Shown here: piece by piece, positions 1-9,891 of the stretch
Layout of the letters: each line of letters starts with the position of its first letter
Position numbering within the stretch: position 1 is the stretch's first letter
Assembly: GCA_036365145.1 (NCBI GenBank)
Contig: JAEOAD010000040.1
Span: forward strand, 15,537,501 to 15,601,500
Direction of reading: 5' to 3'
Origin: Orientallactaga sibirica
Taxonomy: Eukaryota; Chordata; Mammalia; Rodentia; Dipodidae
Length of the DNA stretch: 64,000 nucleotides
Made by a program: the position numbers and the translations under genes
The notes under the pieces: model-generated
Database searches by the model: none
What the model was told of the DNA's origin: nothing
What the model saw: the letters and a program-made list of their open reading frames with translations, nothing else

Positions 1-448
1 GGGTGCTTGCTAGGAACAGTCAGAGCTAATATGAGTGCTTTCTCCTTGAGACATGCATTCCTCCACAAAGTTCTTTTCTGGTTTTGGCTTCCAGGACAAA
101 ATGGACAATGTCTGGGCGCATCTTCAGGTGTCCTAGAAGAGGAGAAGGTCTGCTCCTGTGCTGGGTGTCTGTTCACACAGTCATTCCTGCTGCGTCCAGC
201 CTCAGGGTCGTCTCTCAGCACAACACCCTGCCCGCTGGCAAGAGAAAAGGAGAGGCAGTTGCTGAGTGATGTGGAAAGCTGGAAGTTAGGGATCTGAAGT
301 CTTTTCAGGCCTTTCCCGCTTACTAGGATTTCAGCTCCCTTTGGGTTTTGGAGGCATCCCTGGCCGCCATTCTCTGACCTCGTGAGGGTCCCCTAAGTGT
401 GCATGTTTGTTTCTCAGCCTTTTCACCAGTTGGAATTTGACTGCTATT
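1..448. other. Unique SCFD2 intron sequence
   Basis: No repeat signature or exon-like reading frame with splice sites was seen here. Short open frames lack coding character. The segment belongs to the intron upstream of the SCFD2 exon at 48181, assuming the gene model spans the window. Confidence 0.5.
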
Positions 449-461
449 TTTTTTTGTATTT

Positions 462-529
<68 letters not shown>

Positions 530-733
530 GGTGTATCAGGGCCTCCAGCCATTGCAGTTAAACTCCAGACATATGTGCCATCTTGTGCACATGTGTGACC
601 TTGTGTGCATGTGTGACCTTGTGTGCTTGTGTCACCTTGTGCCTCTGGCTTATGTGTGATCTGCAGAGTCGAACATGGGTCCTTAGGCTTCCCAAGCAAG
701 TGCCTTGACTGCTAAGCCATCTCTTCATCCCCG
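449..733 (-). mobile_element. Dip-like tRNA SINE with internal tandem expansion
   Basis: Read on the minus strand this has the tRNA-like head, visible on + as TAAGCCATCTCTTCATCCCC, and the body and A-rich tail of the dominant SINE of this window. The body carries three to four near-copies of a GTGTGACCTTGTGTGCATGT module where standard copies have one CCTTGTGCATCTGGC. The tail side has become a GT/GA microsatellite. Non-coding and not transcribed as a gene on this evidence. Confidence 0.85.
466..526. repeat. (GT)n(GA)n compound microsatellite
   Basis: About 16 GT units are followed by about 14 GA units. The GA part is the expanded GAGAGA stretch normally present in the SINE body. Likely length-polymorphic. 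Confidence 0.9.
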
Positions 734-865
734 GCTACTATGTTTTTCCTGACTTTGTTAACAGATACCCACTGGCTTTCCAGCTTCTGACTTTCTATTG
801 CTCTGACATCTCCTTCCTAGTGTTCTTTGCTCTTATAGGATGACTCACTTAAAATAAAGAATCAG

Positions 866-1067
866 GGCCAGGGAGACAGGGGTTAGAGACACTTGCCTCC
901 AAAGCCTGACAGACTGGGCTCAATTTTCTAGTTCCCAAGTAAAGTCATCAAAGTGGTGCGAGCATCTGGAGCTCGTTTGCAGTGGCAGAAGGCCCTAGTT
1001 TGCCCATACTCTCCTTTCCTCCCCTTCTCCCTCAAATAAATAAGTAAAATATTAAAAATAAAAAAAC
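866..1067 (+). mobile_element. Diverged Dip-like SINE
   Basis: A weak tRNA-like head is followed by GCATCTGGAGCTCGTTTGCAG, TTGCCCAT and an AAATAAATAAG tail. It is more diverged than most copies in the window, hence older. No clear target-site duplication (TSD). Confidence 0.7.
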
Positions 1068-1068
1068 T

Positions 1069-1225
1069 GTTGGGTGTGATGGTGCATACCTTTAATCCCA
1101 GAACTTGTGAGGAAGAGGTATGAGGATCACCATGAGTTTGAGGCCATCCTGAGACTATATAGTGAATTCCAGATCAGCCTGGGCTAGAGTGAGACCCTAA
1201 CTTGAAAAGCTAGAAAAAAAAATGC
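1069..1225 (+). mobile_element. B1 SINE
   Basis: 7SL-derived element with CCTTTAATCCCAGAAC near the 5' end and GGGCTAGAGTGAGACCCT before the A-rich tail. It sits directly behind the preceding SINE tail, a common A-rich landing site. Confidence 0.9.
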
Positions 1226-1257
1226 TAAAGAATAAAACTTTTGGGGTTTCTCTTTTT

Positions 1258-1466
1258 AAAATATTTTATTTTTAGTTACTTATTTGAGAGAGGGAGAGAG
1301 AGACACAGAGAGAGGATGGGTGTGCCAGGGCTTCCAAGCCATTGCAAATAAACTCCAGATGCATGCACCACCTTGTGCATATGGCTTACGTGGATACTGG
1401 GGATTGAACTGAGGTCCTTTGGCTTTGTAGACAAATGCATTAACCGCTAAGCCATCTTTCCAGCCC
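1258..1466 (-). mobile_element. Dip-like SINE with TSD
   Basis: Full-length antisense copy ending in GCCATCTTTCCAGCCC. It is flanked by an imperfect TSD, TGGGGTTTCTCTTTTT on the left (1242-1257) and TGGGGTTTCTTTTT on the right (1467-1480), which shows LINE-mediated insertion. Confidence 0.9.
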
Positions 1467-1480
1467 TGGGGTTTCTTTTT

Positions 1481-2502
1481 GATAATTTTAGTAGGATTTG
1501 GTGAGGGAGTGCTGCACATACATGTGTGCATTCAATTTGCCAACTTGGCCCTGAATTCCTTTGATCTTTCTGAAATTAATGATCCCACTTACAAATCTTT
1601 AATTATGCCTAATTATCTCACTGAAGTTAAAGGCCAATTTATAAGAAGATCTGACTGGATTGTCTCATTTTAAAATATGTTCCTGTTATTTATAATTGGT
1701 GATATCAACTTTGTTTTCTAGCAAATACTCATATCTTTACCAAATGTTTTACATTTTGACATAGACAGTGAATTTATATGATTCTTATGAATTACCAGTG
1801 GGAAAAAATAAGTGTATACGTGTATTACCTCTGTGTTTCTTTAGACTGAGTCTATTTGAAGTCACATGAGTCATAATGTAGATTAAGTTCATACCATTAA
1901 GCCGGAATGTACTTTTATCTACAAAGATCTTTGAATAATAAGCATGTTGCTGAAGATATAGTCAAGATTTGATCTGGACACACATTCTCTAAACCAGAAG
2001 CTCTGGAGGAATACTTTTTTCCAGTTATTAACACAGTGTTTATCCTATCTTCTGGCTTCCCAAACAGGAAGCTCCAGTCTTCTTTTCAGAAAAAAGATTA
2101 TTGGCTTCATGATAAGTAGAGAAAAACTCCGTTATATTAGTCATGGAAACACTGTTTACACTTCCTTCTCAACTCTGATTAAGTCAGGATACCATTGTCC
2201 TTTTTCAAACAAATTTGCAATCCACTTTCATAGTTCACAGTTTTCAGAGATTCCTTTTTGGAGTACTTTTTACATTTTGCAGTGAATTTTTGTTGCACGT
2301 GAGCTCGCAGGTGAAGGGATGGGAAGAGGAACAGACATTACTCAGTAGGGATTAAGACTGGCCTGTGTTACAAGGACTCTAGAGTTTGTTCAGTTTTCAG
2401 TCTTCTGGTTTAAAGCTTTTCAGGTGCAGAAGAATCATCCATCCCTCGGAAGAGGCATTATCCTCTCATCAGCCTGTGTTTCTAATTTTGTCTCTTGCTC
2501 TC
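1481..2502. other. Unique intron sequence
   Basis: AT-rich non-repetitive sequence of about 1 kb. I see no repeat consensus, no exon-like frame and no RNA gene. Confidence 0.5.
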
Positions 2503-2860
2503 AGTGCCATACTGAATTGTGTCTCTCAAAATTGCTGTGTTGAAGTTCTTCCCCTAGGTGTGATAATATTTGAAGATGAGACCTTTGGGAAGTAATTAGG
2601 TTTAGATGAGATCATGACATGGATGGATTAGTGCCCTTATAAAAAGTGGTCCTATTTCTCCCTCTCTGCCTCCTGTGAGAACATGGAAAGAAGACAGTTA
2701 ACAGTAGGAAAAGAGCTCTCCTTAGCACCTGACCACACCGTCTCTTGGACCTCCGATTTTTTGTTCCTAGAACTGTGAGAAAACAACAGTTTCTTTTGCT
2801 AACGCCACCCAGTCTAGAGGATTGTGATATGGCATCCAAAACTGATTAATAGGTTCACAT
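2503..2860 (+). mobile_element. MLT1-like MaLR LTR
   Basis: Contains landmarks of the ancient mammalian MLT1 LTR in order: TGAATTGTGTCTCTCAAAAT, a GTTGAAGTTCTTCCCC segment, CCTTATAAAAAGTGG, GAACTGTGAGA and GCCACCCAGTCTAGAGG, closing near AAAACTGATTAATA. This is a diverged solo LTR with no coding part. Confidence 0.8.
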
Positions 2861-3194
2861 ATCCTGACATCGGTCATAGGAGACAGCCTGGCTTCAATGT
2901 ATCTGTGTTCTGGAAATTCATCCAGCAGATGTTTTCTCACACCAGCCAATTTGCCAATTCTGTGAGCATCAATAAAGTGTTCAGTAATTTAACTTATTTC
3001 TTTGACTATCTAGCTGACATTAATGTCATTTCTCACGAGTTAAAGAGCTTCAGTCCCATAAGCCTGCCCCTTCTTCAGGTGCCAATCATAAGTTCTAGGC
3101 TACTCCTTTTATCAGCGTCTATGAATCAAGAGTTCTCAGGACCCCTGCCTCAGGCCTTATAATTTCCTGTATAAACTGGAGAATTCTAGACAAC
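2861..3194. other. Unique intron sequence between two LTRs
   Basis: Nothing recognisable. A 112-codon open frame crosses it but also crosses the LTR edge and has no splice signals, so it is not considered coding. Confidence 0.45.
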
Positions 3195-3640
3195 ACTTTG
3201 ATTCTGTTTATTACTTTTATACAAAGGCTACAATGCAGGGCCAGCCAAGAGGAAGCAGGGCATATGGGTGGGATGTTTCCATGTTCTCCTGTTAGGCCAC
3301 CTGCCCCAGCAAGTCCATGTGGTCAGGAGCCAGAAGGTCACAAGGTCTTAGTTAGAAGCTTCTGTGGAGCCCAGTCTCTAGCCCCACCTCTTCTCATAGA
3401 TTGGTGGGTGTGGCTGAAAGTTCCAGGCCTCTAATTACTTGGTTTTTCTGGTGAGCAGCCCCATCCTGATGTAATGTTGCTTCATTAGTGTAAGGTTAAG
3501 TGTGATCAATAAGGGCTTGCAGGATTAACAAAAGACACTTCCGTTTAGGGAATCCTAAGGGACTTCAAGAGTTCTTTGTCAGGAACCAGGGCAAAACCAA
3601 AATCTGTTTCTTACCATACCACAATGCCAAGTTCATACCT
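3195..3640 (-). mobile_element. MLT2-like ERVL LTR
   Basis: Reverse complement shows features recalled for ERVL MLT2 LTRs. On + they appear as TTATTACTTTTATACAAAGG, TCCAGGCCTCTAATTACTTG, GTGAGCAGCCCCATCCTGA and CAGGAACCAGGGCAAAACC. Old and diverged; no internal ERVL sequence is attached. Confidence 0.75.
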
Positions 3641-4690
3641 TAGTGTTTGTGGTCATCTCCTCACTCATCATGAGGTGTGTAAGAGGCAAGAAAGTGAGCA
3701 TTTGTGTAGTATGCTGACACACTTTGTAACAGATATGACTGAAATAAGGAAAATGTGCTCTTGTTAGGAGGAAATGCTCGCTCCCTCCCTCCCTCCCTCC
3801 CCACCACAAAGTCATTATCCAGAGCTGAAATAAGCACACGCTTTTGGAGGGATGGCGTGCTTACGTCAGCTTTGCTACAGGAGAACCTTGGCCCCTCAAC
3901 CAACTTAAAACAACCTTGGCAGGGATATTTTGGTTGGTGAGGAACTAATTAGAAGATGGGGCTCTTCCATGCTCTTCAAATGACCCGGAGTTTCAAACAG
4001 ATGTTTCAGGGCAATGCATACCTGCTGCTCTTCCATTAGCCAATTACTCTGTTGTAACTGTCACAAGCCCCCTTTTTGCAATAATTATGAAGAATTATGT
4101 CCCATCTGGCAGCTCAAATGTGGAGCTCAATTTGAGGGAAATTTGGTGGTAATTATAGGCCTAGGGTTTCTGTTAAGTCTTGAGAAAGAACTTATCACCA
4201 CAGTTGAAGAGAACTTGGTAAAAACAGGTGTCGGGCTGATCCTGTTCGCCAAGAGACACATGATAAGCTCTTGGAAAAACGTTAAGCAAACACTATGCAA
4301 GCGCACACTTACCCACATGACATAAAACCAAAAACCCTCAACTCTAAGACAAAAATGGACAAGGAGGGAAAATATATGTCATAATAAGAATATAGTGAAC
4401 TGTAGTATAATAAAGAAATATAAAAACCCTGATACCATGACTTTGTGCTGGTTTCTTGTATTTCCACTGTTTACTATTCTTGGGGGTTTGTCTCTGTGTA
4501 ATTGTAATACTGAATTTTTTAGTAGAATTATCAAATTATAAAGAAATGGGCTTGAGTTTATAACACCTTTGAGTTGAAATTGATGGTAAACAATCACTTT
4601 CTAAGACTGAAGGATATTTAATTCCTTTAAAATCAAATAATGAATTACTGTTTTGCTTATCAACCTTAAGACTTTCGAGTATTAAATAAA
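3641..4690. other. Unique intron sequence
   Basis: Mostly single-copy sequence with a short CCCT tract at 3779-3802 and AT-rich DNA from 4320 on. An open frame at 4014-4325 lacks splice sites and family resemblance. Confidence 0.5.
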
Positions 4691-4693
4691 AGA

Positions 4694-5602
4694 TTTTTTT
4701 TTTTTTTTATTGACAACTTCCATAATTATAGACAATAAACCATGATAATTCCCTCCCCCCCACTTTCCTTTTTGCAACTCCACTTGCCATCATATCCAGT
4801 CTCTTTTTTATTTTGATGTCATCATCTTTTCCTCCTATTACGATGGTCTTGTGTAGGTAGGGTCAGGCACTGTGAGGTCATGGATTTCCAGGACACTTTA
4901 TGTCTAGAAGAATGCAATGTAGGGAGTCCTACCCTTCCTTCAGCTTTTATGTTCTTCCTACCACCTCTTCTGCAATGGACCCTGAGCCTTGGAAGGTGTG
5001 ATAGAGATGTTTCAGTGCTGAGCACTCTTCTGTCACTTCTTATCAGCACTATGGTGCCTTCTGAGTCATCCCAAGGTCACTGCCATCAGAAAAGAGAAGC
5101 TTCTCTAACCAAAAGTGAGAGTAGCATTAATATGAATGAAGTATGAACATTAAGAGAAATGCTTACCAGTCAATTTGGTGAGCATAATGTATGCATTTAA
5201 CCAGACACCAGCAGGTGTTACATCCCTAGGGCTCATGACTACCCCTGTTGTAGGTTTTCAGTATCAGGCATGTATTCCCTCCCATGTAGTGAGCCTCCAG
5301 TCCAATTAGAGAGTGGTTTGTTTCCTTCATAACAGACATGCCACCATTGGCTCATTTGGTCGGGCTGTCCAAATCACTGTTCAGTATCTCCACTGGTGAT
5401 TTCTCTCTCTCCCTTTGAACTGCATGCAGAATAGCTTTTTCCAGCTTTCAGTCAGCTGGTCCACATGGAGGAGGGTTTCAGCTCAGTTCCAGCTGGATTT
5501 CTCATGACCTTGCAGCCCAGGCATGTGGAGTCTTCAGCAATAGGGTCTTACTATCTATTCTTGGTGGGAAACCCAGAGCATCAGCAATGGCCTGTAATGT
5601 TT
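4694..5602 (-). mobile_element. 5'-truncated L1, 3' end only
   Basis: Starts with a T-run (antisense poly-A), then ATTGACAACTTCCATAATTA and the 3' untranslated sequence shared with 9332-9877 and 12646-13690. No ORF2 part is retained. A possible short TSD is AAATAAAAG/AAGTAAAAG. Confidence 0.85.
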
Positions 5603-5616
5603 AAGTAAAAGTTTTA

Positions 5617-5830
5617 GGTCTGGAGAGATTGCTTAGTGGTTAAGGAACTTGCTTGCAAAGCCAAAGGACCCTGGTTTGATTCCCCAGGACCCACGTAAAC
5701 CAGATGCACAAGGTGGCACATGCATCTAGAGTTCATTTGCAGTGGCTGGAGGCCCTCACATGCCCATTCTCTCTCATTTTTCCTCTGCCTCATTCTCACT
5801 CTTAAATAAATAAAAATAAAATATTTAAAT
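5617..5830 (+). mobile_element. Dip-like SINE
   Basis: Head GGTCTGGAGAGATTGCTTAG, box-B-like GGTTTGATTCCCC, core GTTCATTTGCAGTGGCTGGA and an AAATAAATAAAAATAAA tail. Imperfect TSD AAAAGTTTTA/AACAGTTTTA. The tRNA-like head is not an active tRNA gene. Confidence 0.9.
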
Positions 5831-5844
5831 AACAGTTTTAATCA

Positions 5845-6060
5845 GTGGGGCTGGAGAGATGGTTTAGCAGTTAAGGTGCTTGCCTTTGAAGCCTAAGGAC
5901 CCACATTTGATTCCCTAGTACCCATGTAAGCCAGATGCACAGAGTGGTGAATGCATCTGGAGTTCGTTTGCAGTGGCTAGAGGCCGTGGTGTGCTCATTC
6001 TCTCTCTCCCCCTCTCTCTTTATCTGTCTCTCCTCTCTTACATAAATGATATTAAAAATA
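5845..6060 (+). mobile_element. Dip-like SINE, second of a tandem pair
   Basis: Flanked by exact TSDs AGTTTTAATCA at 5834-5844 and 6061-6071. It landed within the tail/TSD region of the SINE at 5617, so it is the younger of the two. Confidence 0.93.
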
Positions 6061-6071
6061 AGTTTTAATCA

Positions 6072-8640
6072 CCACAAGTAATGTGATGAAGTTTATTCTT
6101 GGATTACCATTATATAAAGTAAAAAAAAAAAAACACCTATTGTAATGGATTTATATGTTTAATTCTTAGAACCTGAAAAAGACATAGTCCTCCCCTCCCC
6201 CACCAATACACACACACACACACACACACACCCAAACTCCCAAGGCATTTTAAATATTGGAAGCCAAGCATTCAGTGCAAACAGTTTCAGGTTCCATACT
6301 TCCTATCAGCCCAGCTAAGAGCATATAAGGAAGACGGAAAGAGATAGTTTACTTCTGGAAAATATAAAGGCATTCTTGTACTTGTAAATATTTTCTTACC
6401 CCCATATTTTTAAAATTAACGTCTAATTAGCATGGGTCACATTGACTTGTGTTTATAAACCAGCTCTGCATTTCTTTTCAGACCAGGATGAAATATTCAT
6501 TCATTTATTTTTTTTAACCATCTCCCAATGTGATACTATATTTACAATAAAGAACATCTGGATATTTGCAATTGGAGAAGTTTTCATGCTTTGGAAATAG
6601 GACCTTCAATAAATAGATCTCCCTTGACTGCTAAACAGTGATCGGCCATGTCTCAGATATTTGGGTAGATTTTTGTTTTTTATAAAGAGCATTTGTGTTT
6701 TGTATCATTCAAGACATCCTAATATGGTAGGTAAGTGGTGAAAAGCAGGTTGGGCTTTAAGAGAAAAAAATAGAAATTTTGTAATTAATTAGGGTAATTT
6801 TGCTAGCATGGTTAAGTCTTAATGAAGAATAATGGCCCTTTTTCCTCCTTTGGTCTGGTCTTGAATGCTTTCTGGTGGGAGCACGGTGTTACAATACCGC
6901 CCCCTACTGCATCACTTTGCTTGGCCCTTCTAAAGGAACCTCAAGAGAAAAACAGAAGAAAGGGACTGTGGACAAGTACATCTCCTTACAGCTGGCATCT
7001 TAACAGCTTGTTCTGAAGAGCAGTTCAGGCCTCTAAAGTGCAGAAATCTAGAATAACAGTATAATGCATGCTTTTGTTTTTCAGTTTGTTTTCAAAGTCA
7101 GTGCTGTTGCTGAGTTAAACAGATGAAAGCTCCCCCCCACCCCACACACACTTGGGAATGGTGGATGGAGGTTTCGTGAATGTGTTTTTCTTTCAATTAG
7201 AATTGGTTTCAAGGAATTTTGCATCTTGGTAAAAAGCACAGAGGATATCTTTGAGGCTGAATAAAGAACAACGCCTTTGTCCATCCTCAGTATGGCTTTG
7301 GTATTTTTAATAATAGAAACAAATTTTGTGGTAGAGTCTATCACTTCAACCAATCATAGTTTGGAGTTCAGCCAGCCTTAACTGTCTGTAAACAACTTCA
7401 GGTTTTTTTTCATTGAATAAAACTAATTTCATGTGCACAAGCCTTCAGCATGAATTGCATTTTGACTGCTTTTGTTTTGGTGAAAAGTTGAATTTTTTTC
7501 TTTTTCTCTTTTATGGGTAGTGCTTTAACAAAATGATTTCGATGACATTTTTTTTTGCCAATGCATATTTTCTGACGTTAAAAAACAAATCAAAAGCCAC
7601 TTATCATATGAATCATTGTTAAAGTCAGCAGTAATCCACTGTGTAAAATCTCCCTGTAAAGGCACACGGGTTGGGGGCTTAAACCTGGAGCACATTAAAT
7701 TAGTTCCAGTCTCTCGTGAATGGGTTTTGCCTGGCTTGCTTAGGCAGGCAAAACGGAAACAGGCAGTTTATAACAAGAAGTCTGCTTTAAAAACCATGGG
7801 GTCTATTGGAGAAAGATTTATATCCCCCACTTACATAAACAGTACAAATGTGGACTGCAAGTAGGAGGGAAACCTTTATCGAGATCTCTTGAAGAGCTTT
7901 TTCACTGGGAGTCAAATGGACAGCATGCATGTTGTTTGAAGACACGCCAGCTTTCCTACAGCCGTGTCTTCCCCGCTTTGCTTGATTAAAACGCAGCATT
8001 GTGAAGACTAACCAGACCACCTACTTTTAATTTATTTTCATGGTGAGACTATGTTGGCATCAAAAGTAGAGCCTTAAGAAACTCTGTTCCAAAGGAGAAA
8101 ATTATCATTTGGGGGTTAAAAAAGACAATATAATTATATACAGTCTAGGGGTAATGGAATCTAGACATCAGTTTATATCACCTCCTGATTTAAAATGATT
8201 TTTACATCTAAGCGCTCTCCTGGATATCATGTTGTCTTTGAGATTGTAATAGAACCCAGATGAGGCTTGAAACGTTTGGTCCAATAAAATGAGAAAGGCT
8301 GAAAGGAAAGATTACAATTTGAGATTAGAATAGCTATTTATTTGATATTTCACATATGGTGAATTTAGGTTTATGAAGTATATTTCTGTTTTCCTCTCAT
8401 TTGGATTTATCTCATTTGAAGTACCTTGACTTTCCATAGAAACACGCTTTCCTTTGGGCTTGTTAACAGTGGCTACTGTTTAGTCACAATTTGGGTGGGA
8501 CTGAATCCATTTTCCTTAGGATTTCTCCCACCTGTTGGAAAACAGCACATCTGTCTTTAGCATTCTTAGTTCAGTTCAAATATGAAGTCATTTGAAACGT
8601 ACCTTAAAAATAGTATGTACATACAGGGTGGCAAATGTGG
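6072..8640. other. Repeat-poor intron block
   Basis: Apart from a CA microsatellite at 6207-6232 and short homopolymers, I recognise no interspersed repeat in about 2.6 kb, in contrast to the rest of the window. AT-rich, with homeodomain-type cores such as GTAATTAATTAGGG near 6780. Candidate conserved non-coding sequence, by inference only. Confidence 0.4.
6207..6232. repeat. (CA)n microsatellite
   Basis: Thirteen uninterrupted CA units. Confidence 0.9.
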
Positions 8641-8830
8641 ACAGAACCTGTAGTGGTTTACCCATGACCAAAATTGAACACAAAGAAGAGGAAAAATGGG
8701 GAGCAGAAGGGTTGGAGGGAGGAGGGTCAAAGACAAATTATATGTGAAAATACATGAATGAATGATACCTCAACATGTGCCAACTAAAAACTAAGTTTAA
8801 ACCAGAGGCCAGTTATCAGAAGTGATGTGA

Positions 8831-9076
8831 TGGAGGAAGGCCTGTGAAGGGTGTCATGGAAGCAGGACCTGCTGGAAGAGCATGTGGCGCAGTCCCAAGA
8901 AGGAGCGTCTCTCTTTGCCTACCAAGCCCATTTTCCTTGACAGCAACTACAGGCAAAGATTGACCTCTGAAAAGGAAAGTCACGAATTTGACCTCAGTGC
9001 ATTTGCAGAAGTGCGCCGTGTCACTGGATTCAACATGAAAGAACTGGTTGATTTAGTTAGACTTTCTGGTCAATAA
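8831..9076 (+). pseudogene. Unrecognised exon-like ORF, possible retrocopy fragment
   Basis: An open frame runs from after the TGA at 8828 to the TAA at 9074. The ATG at 8882 gives 64 residues, beginning MWRSPKKERLSLPT and ending ELVDLVRLSGQ. Unlike the other short frames it is not repeat-derived, and its sequence around 8960-9060 has a coding-like composition with charged helical character (EKESHEFDLSAFAEVRRV). I do not recognise the protein. No poly-A tail, TSD or splice pair was found, so it may be a decayed processed pseudogene fragment or chance. Confidence 0.25.
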
Positions 9077-9157
9077 CACTCTCCTCCTCTTCCTCCTAAT
9101 AGTTTTACTGGGTCTCATATGTTGAGCTTTTGAATACACTATGTGTCAGACTAAGTG

Positions 9158-9319
9158 TTTTTTTTTTTTTTTTTTTGGTCGAGGTAGGATTTCGCTTTAG
9201 CTCAGGCTGACCTGGACTTCATTATGTAGTCCCAGGCTGGCCTCGAATTTACGGCAATCCTACCTCTGCCTCCCACTCCCAAGTGCTGGGATTAAAGGCA
9301 TGCACAACCACGCCCAGCT
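9158..9319 (-). mobile_element. B1 SINE
   Basis: T-run, then GTCGAGGTAGGATTTCGC and GTGCTGGGATTAAAGGCATG, ending ACGCCCAGCT. Moderately diverged. Confidence 0.9.
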
Positions 9320-9331
9320 AGCATGTTAACT

Positions 9332-9877
9332 TTTATTTATTTATTTTTAAATATTTATTGACAACAAAACATACTTACATACAAAAGGTGCATAGTTTTC
9401 CCTCCCCTCCCCCCATTCCCCTTTAGAACTCCACTCTCCATCATATCCCCTCCCTCTCTCCATTAGTCTCTTTTTTAATTTGATGTCATCATCTTTTACT
9501 TCTATTATGAGGGTCTTGCGGAGGTATTGCTAGGCACAGCAAGGTCATGGATATCAAGGCCAATTTCTGTCTGGGCAGTTGCATCGTAAGGAGTCGTACC
9601 CTTCCTTTGGCTCTTCCATTCTATCCGCCCCCTCTTCCGCAATGATCCCTGAGCCTTGGAGGGTGTGACAGAGATGTTTCAGTGCTGGGCACTTCTCCAT
9701 CCCTTCTTCTCAGCACTGTGTTGCCTTTTGGATCATCCCAGTGGCCATCGCCATCTGAAAAGAGAAGCTTCTCTAACCAGAAGTGAGAGTAGCATTAATA
9801 TGTGAATATGAGCATTAAGTGTAGTATTTTCCGGGCAGCTTGGTGGGAATAGTATATATATTTAGATAAGAGCATAG
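9332..9877 (-). mobile_element. 5'-truncated L1 (3'UTR) with TSD
   Basis: Antisense A-rich tail (TTTATTTATTTATTTTTA), then 3'UTR matching the L1 at 12646. The flanks repeat TAGCATGTTAACTTTT/TAGCATGTTACCTTTT (about 16 bp), giving an insertion with clear boundaries. No ORF2 remains. Confidence 0.88.
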
Positions 9878-9891
9878 CATGTTACCTTTTA

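Noticed and set aside
5617..5830. tRNA genes in the heads of the Dip-like SINEs
   Set aside because: Box-A and box-B-like segments are present, but no complete cloverleaf, and each head runs into the SINE body and tail.
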